DNA of 64,000 nucleotides. It comes from Sphingomonas citricola. GTDB taxonomy: Bacteria > Pseudomonadota > Alphaproteobacteria > Sphingomonadales > Sphingomonadaceae. The translations under genes were made by a program, and so were the position numbers. Shown piece after piece: positions 1-7,852 of the stretch. Positions within the stretch are counted from its first letter, which is position 1, and every line of letters starts with the position of its first letter. The notes below the pieces were generated by a model that saw nothing but the letters and a program-made list of their open reading frames with translations, did not search any database and was not told the origin of the DNA. The stretch covers positions 540,372 through 604,371 of the forward strand of contig NZ_JAHXZM010000003.1 of the NCBI RefSeq assembly GCF_019429535.1, given 5' to 3'.

Positions 1-39
1 GCACGCGCAAGGCGCCGCGCCGCCGTCGCTAAGCGACAC

Positions 40-61
40 AAGCGGGCGGTTGCGCCCGTTT
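40..61 (+). terminator. Probable intrinsic terminator of an upstream gene
   Basis: A 9-bp stem (40-48 with 53-61, including one G-T pair) with a GTTG loop and a short T run. It probably ends a plus-strand gene lying left of the window. One frame entering from the left edge stops at 30-32, but only nine codons remain, too few to name a gene. Confidence 0.5.
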
Positions 62-77
62 GAATGATGAGTATGGG

Positions 78-108
78 AAGGCGCTCTATCTACACGAAGG
101 AGCGCCTT
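78..108 (+). promoter_or_regulatory. Hairpin over the SDR ribosome binding site
   Basis: Perfect 9-bp inverted repeat (78-86 and 100-108, loop 87-99) followed by TTTT up to 110, with the SDR start codon at 113. The Shine-Dalgarno-like GAAGGAG (96-102) runs into the right arm. The shape is terminator-like but sits inside the leader, so it could attenuate transcription or hide the ribosome binding site. Function is inferred. Confidence 0.4.
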
Positions 109-112
109 TTCC

Positions 113-1012
113 ATGTCCATCCGTTTCGATGACAAGGTCGCGATCGTCACCGGCGCCGGCGGCGGTCTGGGGCGCGAATATGCGCTCGAACTCGCGCGTC
201 GCGGCGCGAAGGTCGTCGTCAACGATCTGGGCGGCGACCGCAGCGGCCAAGGCGCGTCGGATGCCGCGCAAAAGGTCGTCGAGGAGATCGAGGCCGCGGG
301 CGGTCAGGCGATCGCCAATGGTGCCAGCGTCACCGAATACGACCAGATGGTCGAGTTGGTCGCACAGGCAAAAGAAAAATGGGGCGGCGTCCACGTCCTG
401 ATCAACAACGCAGGCGTGCTGCGCGACAAGACGTTCGCGAAGATGGAGCCGGCGGATTTCGATTTCGTCGTCAAGGTCCACCTCATCGGGTCGGCCAACG
501 CGACCAAGGCGTGCTGGGAAACGTTTCGCGAGCAGAATTACGGCCGCGTGCTGATGACTGCGTCGTCGACGGGCCTGTTCGGCAATTTCGGCCAGGCGAA
601 TTACGGCGCGGCGAAGCTCGGCCTCGCGGGTCTGACCAAGACGTTATACCTCGAAGGTGCGAAGAACAACATCAAGGTCAACACGCTCGCGCCGACCGCG
701 GGGACGCGGATGACGCAGGACATCTTCCCCGAGCAATTGTTCGACGCTTTCTCGCCCGACAAGGTCGTGCCAGCCGCGCTGTTCCTCGTCAGCGAGGACG
801 CGCCGACCAACCAGATCCTCGGTGCGGGCGCCGGGGTGTTCCAGGCGAGCTACGTTACGCTGACGCAGGGCGTAGCACTCAAGGGCAACGATCTCTCGCC
901 CGAGGGGATCGCGGCGCATTGGGCGCAGATCACCGATCGCACCGGGGAAATCGTACCTGATTCCGGTTCGGCGCAGGCGATGCTGATCGGCAAGAAGCTG
1001 CAGGAAGGCTGA
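113..1012 (+). CDS. SDR family dehydrogenase, MFE-2-like (3-hydroxyacyl-CoA dehydrogenase type)
   Basis: A 299-residue classical short-chain dehydrogenase. The cofactor motif TGAGGGLG is at residues 13-20, NNAG at 98-101, and the catalytic set is S151, Y164 and K168. After beta-2 it has VVVNDLGGDRSGQG (about 34-47), an insertion typical of the (3R)-hydroxyacyl-CoA dehydrogenase part of peroxisomal multifunctional enzyme 2. An NAD-dependent role on acyl-CoA or steroid-like 3-hydroxy substrates in the cytoplasm is therefore likely. There is no hydratase or sterol-carrier domain, so it is a stand-alone dehydrogenase. It is transcribed alone, with a hairpin in its leader and a terminator just downstream. 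The exact substrate is unknown. Confidence 0.9.
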   Translation: MSIRFDDKVAIVTGAGGGLGREYALELARRGAKVVVNDLGGDRSGQGASDAAQKVVEEIEAAGGQAIANGASVTEYDQMVELVAQAKEKWGGVHVLINNAGVLRDKTFAKMEPADFDFVVKVHLIGSANATKACWETFREQNYGRVLMTASSTGLFGNFGQANYGAAKLGLAGLTKTLYLEGAKNNIKVNTLAPTAGTRMTQDIFPEQLFDAFSPDKVVPAALFLVSEDAPTNQILGAGAGVFQASYVTLTQGVALKGNDLSPEGIAAHWAQITDRTGEIVPDSGSAQAMLIGKKLQEG

Positions 1013-1020
1013 TCAGAGAC

Positions 1021-1050
1021 ACGGGTGCCTTTCGTTTCGGAGGCGCCCGT
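1021..1050 (+). terminator. Intrinsic terminator after the SDR gene
   Basis: A 10-bp stem with one wobble pair (1021-1030 with 1041-1050) and a 10-nt loop, followed by a T-rich stretch. It starts 9 bp after the SDR stop codon. Confidence 0.6.
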
Positions 1051-1139
1051 TCTGGCTTTACGTCAGTGCCGCCTTGCGCGGATCGTGTGACGGTGTGAAG
1101 CGGCGCAACGGCGCATGACGTCTCGATCGAATCAGAGCG

Positions 1140-1484
1140 TCATTCCTCGACCAGCTTGAGCAAACGCCGCTCGACGGGGGCGAGGACGGGTCCCAATTCG
1201 TGCCCGCGTTTGATCACCTGCCCTGCCTCCCCGACGAGTGTCCACATGCCCTGACGCTGGCGTAGGCTGGGGCGTTTCTCGACGCGGAACTCGGGCCGTT
1301 CGGTCGCGCGGCGGAACGCCGAGAAGATGGCGGCTTCGCGCCCGAGATCGATCGCGTAATCGCGCCAGTGCCCCGCCGCGACCATGCGGCCGTAGAGGTC
1401 GAGGATACGCGTCAGTTCCTGTCGGTCGAACGCGACCTGCGACGGTGCGCCGGCCGGCTTCGGAAACGGAGTGACGGTACCCAT
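1140..1484 (-). CDS. DUF2794 domain protein
   Basis: A 114-residue protein matching the small alphaproteobacterial DUF2794 family in length and in its central pattern (LTRILDLYGRMVAAGHWRDY, then AIFSAFRRA). No signal peptide, membrane segment or catalytic motif is visible, so it is probably cytoplasmic. Its ATG shares one base with the cysE stop codon (TGATG), so it is almost certainly translated from the cysE message. The family function is unknown, and a link to cysteine synthesis rests only on this coupling. Family assignment is from pattern memory. Confidence 0.8.
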   Translation of the reverse strand: MGTVTPFPKPAGAPSQVAFDRQELTRILDLYGRMVAAGHWRDYAIDLGREAAIFSAFRRATERPEFRVEKRPSLRQRQGMWTLVGEAGQVIKRGHELGPVLAPVERRLLKLVEE

Positions 1485-2164
1485 CAGGCGCGGTTACGCC
1501 GATCGCTGTCTTGTTCCTCCAGCAACGCGTCCAGCCGCTTGCGCATCGCCTCCAACTCGCAGCGGAGCAGCTCCACCTTCTGCGTGGCGGGATCGAACAT
1601 CTCCGAACACGGCGTGCCGTAGGGGACGAAGCGACGCTCGGGCGCTTGCCCGCCCTCGACCATCGTCGGACGCGCGGGGATACCGACCATCACCGCACCC
1701 TCGGGCACATCGCGCGTTACTACCGCGTTGGCGCCGACGCGCGCGCGCGGGCCGACCGTGATCGGCCCCAGCACCTGCGCGCCCGACCCGATGATCGCTC
1801 CATCGGCGATCGTCGGGTGCCGCTTGCCGCCCACGCCGTTGTCGGGGCTGGTCCCGCCAAGCGTCACGCACTGGTAGATCGTCACGTTGTCGCCGATCAC
1901 CGCGGTCTCGCCGATCACGACGAAACCGTGGTCGATAAAGAAGTTGCGGCCGATCGTGGCGCCGGGGTGAATGTCGATCGCGGTGGTCGCGCGCGAGAAG
2001 TGGTTCACGCACCGTGAGAGAAAGAACAGGCGGGCACGGAACAGTCGGTGCGCGAGCTTGTGCCAGCCGAGTGCCCAGACGCCCGGATATGTGAGAATCT
2101 CCGCGCGGCTGCGCGGTGCCGGATCACGCGCGCGAATCGAGTCAATGTATGAGAGAAGTGACAT
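1484..2164 (-). CDS. cysE: Serine O-acetyltransferase
   Basis: Catalyses L-serine plus acetyl-CoA to O-acetylserine, the first step of cysteine synthesis. The 226-residue protein has a helical N-terminus, then a left-handed beta-helix of hexapeptide repeats. HPGATIGRNFFIDHG and the following VVIGETAVIGDN carry the catalytic Asp-His region, and TLGGTSPDNGVGGKRHP and the GIPARP turn are hallmarks of SAT. It is the shorter EpsC/CysE form, without the long E. coli N-terminal domain. A C-terminal helix rich in Glu and Arg follows. DUF2794 is coupled downstream. The TSUP permease starts divergently 144 bp away, and the context (TSUP, then OxyR) suits sulfur and redox metabolism. Confidence 0.95.
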   Translation of the reverse strand: MSLLSYIDSIRARDPAPRSRAEILTYPGVWALGWHKLAHRLFRARLFFLSRCVNHFSRATTAIDIHPGATIGRNFFIDHGFVVIGETAVIGDNVTIYQCVTLGGTSPDNGVGGKRHPTIADGAIIGSGAQVLGPITVGPRARVGANAVVTRDVPEGAVMVGIPARPTMVEGGQAPERRFVPYGTPCSEMFDPATQKVELLRCELEAMRKRLDALLEEQDSDRRNRA

Positions 2165-2308
2165 GGTACCGCGCCCCTATACGCGTGAACCCCGCACTTA
2201 GGTGCACCCCCTGACCTTTTCCAGCGCCGAACAACGCGCGAACAAACCCTAGTCCAGCCATCGGATTTACGGCTCGACCGCGCTGCCAAGTACCGCCAAG
2301 GTGACTTC

Positions 2309-3079
2309 ATGCCAGATATCAGCCAGATAGACCTCGCCGCCATCCTCCCTTTCGTGGGGATCGGATTTGCCGCGCAACTGGTCGACGGTGCGCTGGGCAT
2401 GGCATTCGGGGTGATCTGCAACGTATTGCTGGTCGCGGTAGTGGGCGTCGCCCCCGCGCGCGCATCCGCCAACGTCCACATCGTCGAGACGTTCACCACG
2501 GCGGTGTCGGGAATCAGCCACGCGCTTCACGGCAACATCGACCGGAAACTGTTCGTCCGCCTGCTGATCCCCGGCCTGATCGGCGGGGTGACGGGTGCCT
2601 ATGTGCTGACGAGCATCGACGGCAGCGTCGTGAAGCCGTTCGTGCTCGCCTATCTGGTCGCGATGGGGATCTACCTGCTAATTCGCGGGCTGATGGCCGC
2701 CCCGCAGCGCGGTCGGGCGAAGATCGTCGCGCCGATCGGGCTGATCGGCGGTTTTCTAGACGCGGTAGGCGGCGGTGGATGGGGTCCGATGGTCACGTCC
2801 AACCTGCTCGTACAGGGCGTCGAGCCGCGCCGCGTTGTCGGCACGGTCAACTCGGTCGAATTCTTCCTGACGCTGACGGTGTCGGCCGCATTCATCTATC
2901 ACCTCGGCCTCAGGGACTTCGCCACCGCGACATTGGGACTGCTGGTCGGCGGGGTGGCGGCGGCACCGCTCGGCGCGATCCTCGCCAAGCGGATCCCGAC
3001 GCGCGCACTGCTCATCCTGGTCGGGGCGGTGCTGACGATCACCAGCACTTACGGGTTCGTCGTCGCGGTATTGCTGTAG
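2309..3079 (+). CDS. TSUP-family permease (TauE/SafE)
   Basis: A 256-residue inner-membrane protein of about eight hydrophobic helices. It has the two-fold repeat typical of TauE/SafE: VGIGFAAQLVDGALGMAFGV near the N-terminus is echoed by GLIGGFLDAVGGGGWGPMV after the midpoint. Family members move sulfite, sulfonates or other organic anions. The substrate cannot be read from sequence. A divergent cysE and a downstream oxyR make a sulfur-compound role plausible. The ATG has an AAGGTGA ribosome site 6 bp upstream. Confidence 0.9.
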   Translation: MPDISQIDLAAILPFVGIGFAAQLVDGALGMAFGVICNVLLVAVVGVAPARASANVHIVETFTTAVSGISHALHGNIDRKLFVRLLIPGLIGGVTGAYVLTSIDGSVVKPFVLAYLVAMGIYLLIRGLMAAPQRGRAKIVAPIGLIGGFLDAVGGGGWGPMVTSNLLVQGVEPRRVVGTVNSVEFFLTLTVSAAFIYHLGLRDFATATLGLLVGGVAAAPLGAILAKRIPTRALLILVGAVLTITSTYGFVVAVLL

Positions 3080-3151
3080 CCGGGGCGGGCTTTGCTTGCC
3101 TGATCGATGGAAGCGCGTATGCCTGCGCGCTCCGATCGGGCGGAGCGAAGA

Positions 3152-4054
3152 ATGTCAGCCACTTACCTGCCGACGCTCAAGCAGTTGCAATATCTGATTG
3201 CGCTGAAGGATCACGGCCATTTCGGCCGCGCGGCAGACGCGTGTTTCGTGACGCAGTCGACGCTGTCGGCGGGTCTGCGCGAGCTCGAGACGCTGATCGG
3301 CGTCACGCTGGTCGAGCGGACACGCCGCGTCGTGCGCTTCACTCCGCTGGGCGATCAGATCGCGGCCAAGGCGAGACGAGTGCTGCGCGAGGCGGAGGAA
3401 CTGGGCGACATGGCACGCGCTGCGGGACGTCCGTTGTCGGGCGAGATGCGGATGAGCGTCATTCCGACGATCGCGCCGTTCATGCTGCCGCGCATCCTGC
3501 CACGGCTGCGGGAGAGTTATCCCGACCTGAAACTGTTCCTGCGCGAGGAGCCGAGCGGCCCGGCGTGCGAGGCGCTGGCCAACGGGCGCGCCGATTGTGT
3601 GCTGCTGGCGCTTCCCTATGCCTGCGGCGACGTGTCGGTCGCACCGTTGTTCGACGATCGGCTGTATCTCGCCTTTCCCGAGGGCGAGATGCCGGCCTCT
3701 CCCGCCGCGGTCCAGCCAGCCGACATCGACGAGACGCGGCTGCTTTTACTCGAAGACGGGCATTGTCTGAAGGATCACGCGCTCGCGGCGTGCAACCGGC
3801 CTGAACTGCGCGCCGAAGCGACGATGCTCGGCACCTCGCTGCATACCGTCGTGCAGATGGTCGACAACGGCTTGGGCGTTACGATGCTGCCCAAGATCGC
3901 GCTCGATGCAGGGATCCTCGAACATACGCGCGTGTCGGCGCGGCCGCTCGATGCCGAGCATCCCGACCGCACGCTCGCGCTCGTGTGGCGGCGCGCATCA
4001 CCGCGCGAGCGTGACTTCCAGCTCCTCGCCGAAGTTCTGAAAACCGCGCGCTAG
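3152..4054 (+). CDS. oxyR: LysR-type peroxide sensor OxyR
   Basis: A 300-residue LysR-family regulator with an N-terminal winged helix (LKQLQYLIALKDHGHFGRAA, then TQSTLSAGLRELE) and a periplasmic-binding-like effector domain. The redox pair is present: C205 and C214, eight residues apart within HCLKDHALAAC, matching Cys199/Cys208 of E. coli OxyR, so direct peroxide sensing is expected. The start at 3152 is chosen over an ATG 45 bp upstream because the family begins close to the LKQLQ helix and GGAG lies 7 bp before it. It lies 73 bp after the TSUP gene and may be co-transcribed. Typical targets (katG, ahpC, dps) are not in the window. Confidence 0.93.
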   Translation: MSATYLPTLKQLQYLIALKDHGHFGRAADACFVTQSTLSAGLRELETLIGVTLVERTRRVVRFTPLGDQIAAKARRVLREAEELGDMARAAGRPLSGEMRMSVIPTIAPFMLPRILPRLRESYPDLKLFLREEPSGPACEALANGRADCVLLALPYACGDVSVAPLFDDRLYLAFPEGEMPASPAAVQPADIDETRLLLLEDGHCLKDHALAACNRPELRAEATMLGTSLHTVVQMVDNGLGVTMLPKIALDAGILEHTRVSARPLDAEHPDRTLALVWRRASPRERDFQLLAEVLKTAR

Positions 4055-4055
4055 C

Positions 4056-4502
4056 TCAGCGCCAGCGATCCGCGGCGTGGTCGTCGCTCTCGCGTGCCTC
4101 GACCCAGCGCCCCTTGCCCGCGACGACTTCGCGTTTCCAGAATGGCGCATCGGTTTTCAACCGGTCAATCAGGAACGCGCAGGCCTCGAGCGCGGCGGCG
4201 CGGTGGGCGGATGCCGCACCGGTGAAGACGATCCGCTCGCCCGGATGCATCGGGCCGACGCGGTGGACAATCGTCGCGGCCGAGAGCGACCAGCGCGCCA
4301 CCGCCTGCTCGGCGAGCCGGAGCAACGCCGCCTCGGTCGCACCGGGATAATGTTCGAGTTCGAGCGTTGCGACCCCGTCGTCGGCGCGGACCAGACCGGT
4401 GAAGGTCGCGACCGCCCCGCCCTGTTCGAGCGACACCTGCTCCGCCGCGATATCGATCGCGTCGGTGGTGACAAGGATGCGGATCATCGCAGCGTCGCTC
4501 AT
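4056..4502 (-). CDS. moaE: Molybdopterin synthase catalytic subunit MoaE
   Basis: The large subunit of molybdopterin synthase. With thiocarboxylated MoaD it inserts two sulfurs into cyclic pyranopterin monophosphate. The 148-residue protein has the family motifs ATFTGLVR, HRVGPMHPGE and LKTDAPFWKRE, the last carrying the active-site lysines. The start at 4502 is supported by an ATGA overlap with moaD; a longer frame upstream merely covers moaD. It is convergent with oxyR, leaving 1 bp between the stop codons. The organism must therefore make molybdenum cofactor, with the other moa/moe genes elsewhere. Confidence 0.95.
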   Translation of the reverse strand: MSDAAMIRILVTTDAIDIAAEQVSLEQGGAVATFTGLVRADDGVATLELEHYPGATEAALLRLAEQAVARWSLSAATIVHRVGPMHPGERIVFTGAASAHRAAALEACAFLIDRLKTDAPFWKREVVAGKGRWVEARESDDHAADRWR

Positions 4503-4750
4503 CCGCCGGTCACCGGTGGGAAGATCGCGATCTCGCGGGCACCCGCGATGCGCGTATCGAGCGGGACGAACGCCTGATCGACCGCCGCGCGTAACCGCGC
4601 AGGCTTCGCGAAGGCAGCGGCATGCCCGTCGCTGCGTGACGACAACCACGCGACAAGATCCGCTACCGTCTCGACGGCCTCGGGCGGGGACACCTCTTCC
4701 CCACCCATGCCGATCCGTTCGCGGACCCAGGCGAAATACAGCAATTGCAT
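4499..4750 (-). CDS. moaD: Molybdopterin synthase sulfur carrier MoaD
   Basis: An 83-residue ubiquitin-fold protein ending in Gly-Gly (IFPPVTGG), the tail that is adenylated and thiocarboxylated before sulfur donation to MoaE. The N-terminus MQLLYFAWVRERIG is typical of MoaD. The ATG at 4750 is preferred over an ATG ten codons upstream, which would overlap pgsA. It starts 4 bp after the pgsA stop and overlaps moaE by 4 bp, so pgsA-moaD-moaE form one transcription unit. Confidence 0.94.
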   Translation of the reverse strand: MQLLYFAWVRERIGMGGEEVSPPEAVETVADLVAWLSSRSDGHAAAFAKPARLRAAVDQAFVPLDTRIAGAREIAIFPPVTGG

Positions 4751-4754
4751 GCGC

Positions 4755-5321
4755 TTAATCCATATGCCTGATACCGACACGCAGATAATCCCAGCCGGTG
4801 ATCAGCGTCAGCGCCGCCGCGCCCCACAGGCAGGCGAGCCCAACGAGCTTGATCCACGCATCCGCCGGCAGCGCACCGGCGAGGATCAGCGCCCCGAACG
4901 CAACGAGTTGCAGCGTTGTCTTCCACTTTGCCAATTTGGAAACCGGCAGCGAAACCTGCAGTCCCGCGAGGAATTCGCGCAACCCCGATACTGCGATTTC
5001 ACGCAAGAGGATCACCAGCGCGGCGATGATGTGTACCCCGGTGATGACCGCGGTGTCCTCGTGCCGCGTTCCGACCAGCATCAGGATCACGGCGGCGACC
5101 ATGATCTTGTCCGCGATCGGATCGAGGAACACGCCGAGTTTCGACACGGTACCCTGCGCGCGCGCGAGATAGCCGTCGAAATAATCGGTTACGCCCATCA
5201 GGCAGTAGAGCGCGAAGGCGATCCCGAACCCCGCTGCCCAGGACGGCCACCACAGCAATCCGACGAGCAGTGGCACCGCCACGATGCGCGACAAAGTGAG
5301 CAGGTTCGGAAGCGACAACAT
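4755..5321 (-). CDS. pgsA: CDP-diacylglycerol-glycerol-3-phosphate 3-phosphatidyltransferase
   Basis: Makes phosphatidylglycerol phosphate from CDP-diacylglycerol and glycerol-3-phosphate, the committed step to PG and cardiolipin, in the inner membrane. The 188-residue protein has about four to five membrane helices and the complete CDP-alcohol phosphotransferase signature, DG-x2-AR-x8-G-x3-D-x3-D (DGYLAR, then GVFLDPIAD). The start at 5321 (MLSLPNLLTLSR) matches the family's usual beginning; a longer frame upstream has an Arg-rich, non-family sequence. It leads moaD-moaE, and the next gene upstream, divergent, is an LplT-like transporter that may also act in phospholipid metabolism. Confidence 0.95.
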   Translation of the reverse strand: MLSLPNLLTLSRIVAVPLLVGLLWWPSWAAGFGIAFALYCLMGVTDYFDGYLARAQGTVSKLGVFLDPIADKIMVAAVILMLVGTRHEDTAVITGVHIIAALVILLREIAVSGLREFLAGLQVSLPVSKLAKWKTTLQLVAFGALILAGALPADAWIKLVGLACLWGAAALTLITGWDYLRVGIRHMD

Positions 5322-5689
5322 CGCGCCTACGCTTGGACCGCGTCGGCGCGGGGTGCAAGGGGCGGGTCGATCGTGTGAGGAACGCGGACGGGCCATGCGT
5401 GGCGATCGGTTTATCCGAAGGCTGCTTTTCCTCGCCATGCCGGACGGGATCCCGGCGCCGTTCCTGTTCGCGTAGATGGACCGGGCTTCGGTTCACGCGT
5501 CGAATAGCGACCCGGATTGCTAGCATTCCTCCCCCCGCCACGCCGTCGACCGACCGCCGCGCCGGCGTCACGGTTGCCACTGCGTTCACGTGCCCCCCGG
5601 ATCGCCGCCGTACAATCGGCATTGGTCCGCGCTTACGAAGCCGCTATGCCAGCGGCAGTTTCGCCACAGGACGGGCCCTTTCTCGCGTC
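5322..5689. other. Intergenic region between pgsA and the LplT-like gene
   Basis: The divergent gap of 368 bp is the longest gene-free stretch. Reading frames inside are short and unlike known proteins. Visible elements are a -10-like TACAAT at 5611-5616 (no good -35 at normal spacing) and a 6-bp hairpin (5640-5645 with 5651-5656) 34 bp before the transporter start. Nothing else is supportable. Confidence 0.5.
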
Positions 5690-7009
5690 ATGATCAATGC
5701 CCTCGGGCTCCTGAAACGCCGCAATTTCCTGCCGCTGTTCACCACCCAGTTTCTGGGCGCCTTCAACGACAACCTGTTCAAACAGGCGATGGTCCTGTTC
5801 GCGACCTACGCGATCTTCAACGATCCCAAGGTCGAACAGAGCTTCAACGCGCTCGCGACCGCGCTGTCGACGCTGCCGTTCCTGTTGTTCTCCGCGCTTG
5901 CCGGACAATTGGCGGACAGCCACGACAAGGCGCGGATCATCCGCATCGTGAAGACGGCGGAGATCGGCATCATGCTGGTGGGTGCGACTGGGCTGCTGGT
6001 AGCGCATACCGCCTGGCAGACGACGGGGATCGGCTTGATGCTGGGTGCGGTGTTCCTGCTCGGGATGCACTCGACATTCTTCGGCCCGATCAAATACGCG
6101 ATCCTGCCGCAGCATCTGGCGCGCGGCTACGTGCTGGGCGGAACCGGGCTGGTCGAGGCGGGGACGTATCTGGCGATCTTGACCGGTACGGTCGTCGCGG
6201 GCTGGATAAGCCCGCACAGCGCGGCGATCGGCGTGCTGATCATCGCCGGCATCGGCTGGCTTTCCGGGCGGCAGGTGCCCCCGGCACCGCGGCTCGGGCC
6301 GCCGATCCCGCTCGATCTGAACCCGTTCCGCTCGTCGTGGCGGCTGGTCTCGGCGACGCTGCACATCCCGCGGCTGTTCCTCGCGATCTGTTCGATCAGC
6401 TTTTTCTGGACGATCGGCGCGGTGCTGATCATCATCTTCCCGCCGCTGGTGAAGAACGTGCTGACGACTAGCCAGCAGGTCGCGAGCATCTTCACCGGAA
6501 CGCTGTCGATCGGGATCGCGATCGGATCGGTCGTCATCAACACGATGCTGAAAGGCCGTATCTCGGCGAAATACGCGCCTGCCTCGGTGATCGCGATGGG
6601 GGTGTTCGTGGTAATCTTCTCGCTGCTGGTCCGCACGTGGGAGCCGGCACCCGCCGGGCAGTTGTACGACTGGACCGCATTCATCGCGCAGCCGCGCGCC
6701 GCACTGGTCCTGATCGTTCTTCTTGCGATCGCGGTGACGGGGGGCATGTTCGTCGTCCCGCTCTACGCCTTCCTCACCACCACGGTGAAGGAGGATCAGA
6801 CCGCGCGCACGGTGGCGGCGAACAACGTCGTCAATTCCGCGGCGATGGTAACGGGCGCCGCGGTAGTGACCGGTATCAGCATGGCGGGCGTCACCGCCGA
6901 GGACCTGCTGTTCGTCGTCGCCGGAATGTGTTTGGTGAGCGCGTGGCTGGCGCAGAAACTGCACCGTGCGTGCGATGACGGCTGCCCGGCGACGGACTGC
7001 GCCGGCTGA
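5690..7009 (+). CDS. LplT-like MFS transporter (lysophospholipid flippase type)
   Basis: A 439-residue major-facilitator protein with about 12 hydrophobic helices. The N-terminal FLGAFNDNLFKQAMVLF and the loop LADSHDKARIIRIVK resemble LplT and the permease half of bacterial Aas-type fusions, which flip lysophospholipids inward for re-acylation. Here there is no fused acyltransferase or acyl-ACP synthetase domain. The ATG at 5690 is chosen because the family starts just before this helix; the long upstream extension is Arg-rich and non-membrane. Its position opposite pgsA agrees with a membrane-lipid role. The substrate is inferred. Confidence 0.82.
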   Translation: MINALGLLKRRNFLPLFTTQFLGAFNDNLFKQAMVLFATYAIFNDPKVEQSFNALATALSTLPFLLFSALAGQLADSHDKARIIRIVKTAEIGIMLVGATGLLVAHTAWQTTGIGLMLGAVFLLGMHSTFFGPIKYAILPQHLARGYVLGGTGLVEAGTYLAILTGTVVAGWISPHSAAIGVLIIAGIGWLSGRQVPPAPRLGPPIPLDLNPFRSSWRLVSATLHIPRLFLAICSISFFWTIGAVLIIIFPPLVKNVLTTSQQVASIFTGTLSIGIAIGSVVINTMLKGRISAKYAPASVIAMGVFVVIFSLLVRTWEPAPAGQLYDWTAFIAQPRAALVLIVLLAIAVTGGMFVVPLYAFLTTTVKEDQTARTVAANNVVNSAAMVTGAAVVTGISMAGVTAEDLLFVVAGMCLVSAWLAQKLHRACDDGCPATDCAG

Positions 7010-7016
7010 TCCGGGG

Positions 7017-7184
7017 TTAGAAAATCAGCGTGTAGAAACAGGTGAAGAAGGCGGCGAAGCTGAGCACGAACAGCTTCACGTCATTGTCGTCGGAACGTAC
7101 CTTCCGCGCAGGCGCGGGCGGCGGCAGGGTGCGGCGAAACGGGTGGCCGGCGGCTTCGTTGGTGAGAACAAGTCTGCGCTTCAT
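7017..7184 (-). CDS. Small single-pass membrane protein, function unknown
   Basis: A 55-residue frame with a basic, Pro-rich N-terminal half (MKRRLVL, then RRTLPPPAPARKVRSDD) and one C-terminal hydrophobic segment (VKLFVLSFAAFFTCFYTLIF) ending at the stop. The positive charges on the N-terminal side predict N-in, C-out insertion. It sits in an otherwise empty 275-bp gap, convergent with the LplT-like gene, and GC-rich codon choice is normal throughout. I recall similar short proteins in sphingomonads but cannot name a family. Confidence 0.65.
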   Translation of the reverse strand: MKRRLVLTNEAAGHPFRRTLPPPAPARKVRSDDNDVKLFVLSFAAFFTCFYTLIF

Positions 7185-7287
7185 GGCGCTGGTAAACGCG
7201 ACGTTTACGATTTGGTCGATTAAACCCCTTGGTTAACGCCCGTACCGAAACGGGACGTACCCGAACGGGACACGTTAGGAGAGATTG

Positions 7288-7812
7288 ATGCCGCTCTACG
7301 CCTTCAAGGGGAAGCGCCCGACCCGCCACGCAACCGCCTGGGTCGCCCCCAGCGCCGACGTGATCGGCGAGGTGATCCTCGGCGAGGACGTGAGCGTGTG
7401 GTTCCGCGCGGTGATCCGCGCCGACAATACGCCGATCCCGATCGGCGCGCGCAGCAATGTCCAGGAAGGCGCGATGCTCCATTCCGATCCAAATTCACCG
7501 CTGACGATCGGCGAGGACGTGACGATCGGGCACCACGCGATCCTTCACGGCTGCACGATCGGTAACCGCGTACTGATCGGCATGGGGGCGACCGTGCTCA
7601 ACAACGCGGTCATCCCCGACGACTGCCTGGTCGGCGCCGGCGCGCTGGTGACCGAGGGCAAGACCTTTCCCGCCGGCAGCCTGATCGTCGGCAGCCCCGC
7701 CAAGGCGGTACGCGCGCTCGACGAGCGCGCGATCGCGATGCTGAAGGTGTCAGCAGCGCATTATGTCGCGAACGGGCGGGCAGCGGCGGTGGAGTTGCAC
7801 GAGGTAGAATAG
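7288..7812 (+). CDS. Gamma-class carbonic anhydrase-like protein
   Basis: A 174-residue left-handed beta-helix protein of the gamma carbonic anhydrase/PaaY/YrdA family. Hexapeptide repeats (DVIGEVILGEDVSVW, then IGEDVTIGHHAILHG) carry the metal-binding histidines (MLHSD and GHHAILH). The C-terminal VGSPAKAVRAL turn and final helix are typical. It probably acts on CO2/bicarbonate or an acyl-CoA-related substrate; small homologues are not all active. The ATG at 7288 follows AGGAGAG; a TTG codon directly before it is less likely. It is divergent from the small membrane protein. Confidence 0.9.
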   Translation: MPLYAFKGKRPTRHATAWVAPSADVIGEVILGEDVSVWFRAVIRADNTPIPIGARSNVQEGAMLHSDPNSPLTIGEDVTIGHHAILHGCTIGNRVLIGMGATVLNNAVIPDDCLVGAGALVTEGKTFPAGSLIVGSPAKAVRALDERAIAMLKVSAAHYVANGRAAAVELHEVE

Positions 7813-7852
7813 CGCGCTGGACAGGCGCGACCGCGTCTGCATAACCCGAATT

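Noticed and set aside
4503..4649. Longer moaE with 49 extra N-terminal residues
   Set aside because: The extension covers moaD in another frame, and the ATGA overlap marks the true start.
5284..5475. Small frame at the pgsA start region
   Set aside because: It overlaps the pgsA start, is Arg-rich and has no family likeness.
7220..7236. TTAA-N9-TTAA upstream of carbonic anhydrase, like a CtrA box
   Set aside because: CtrA sites need seven bases between the half-sites; here there are nine.
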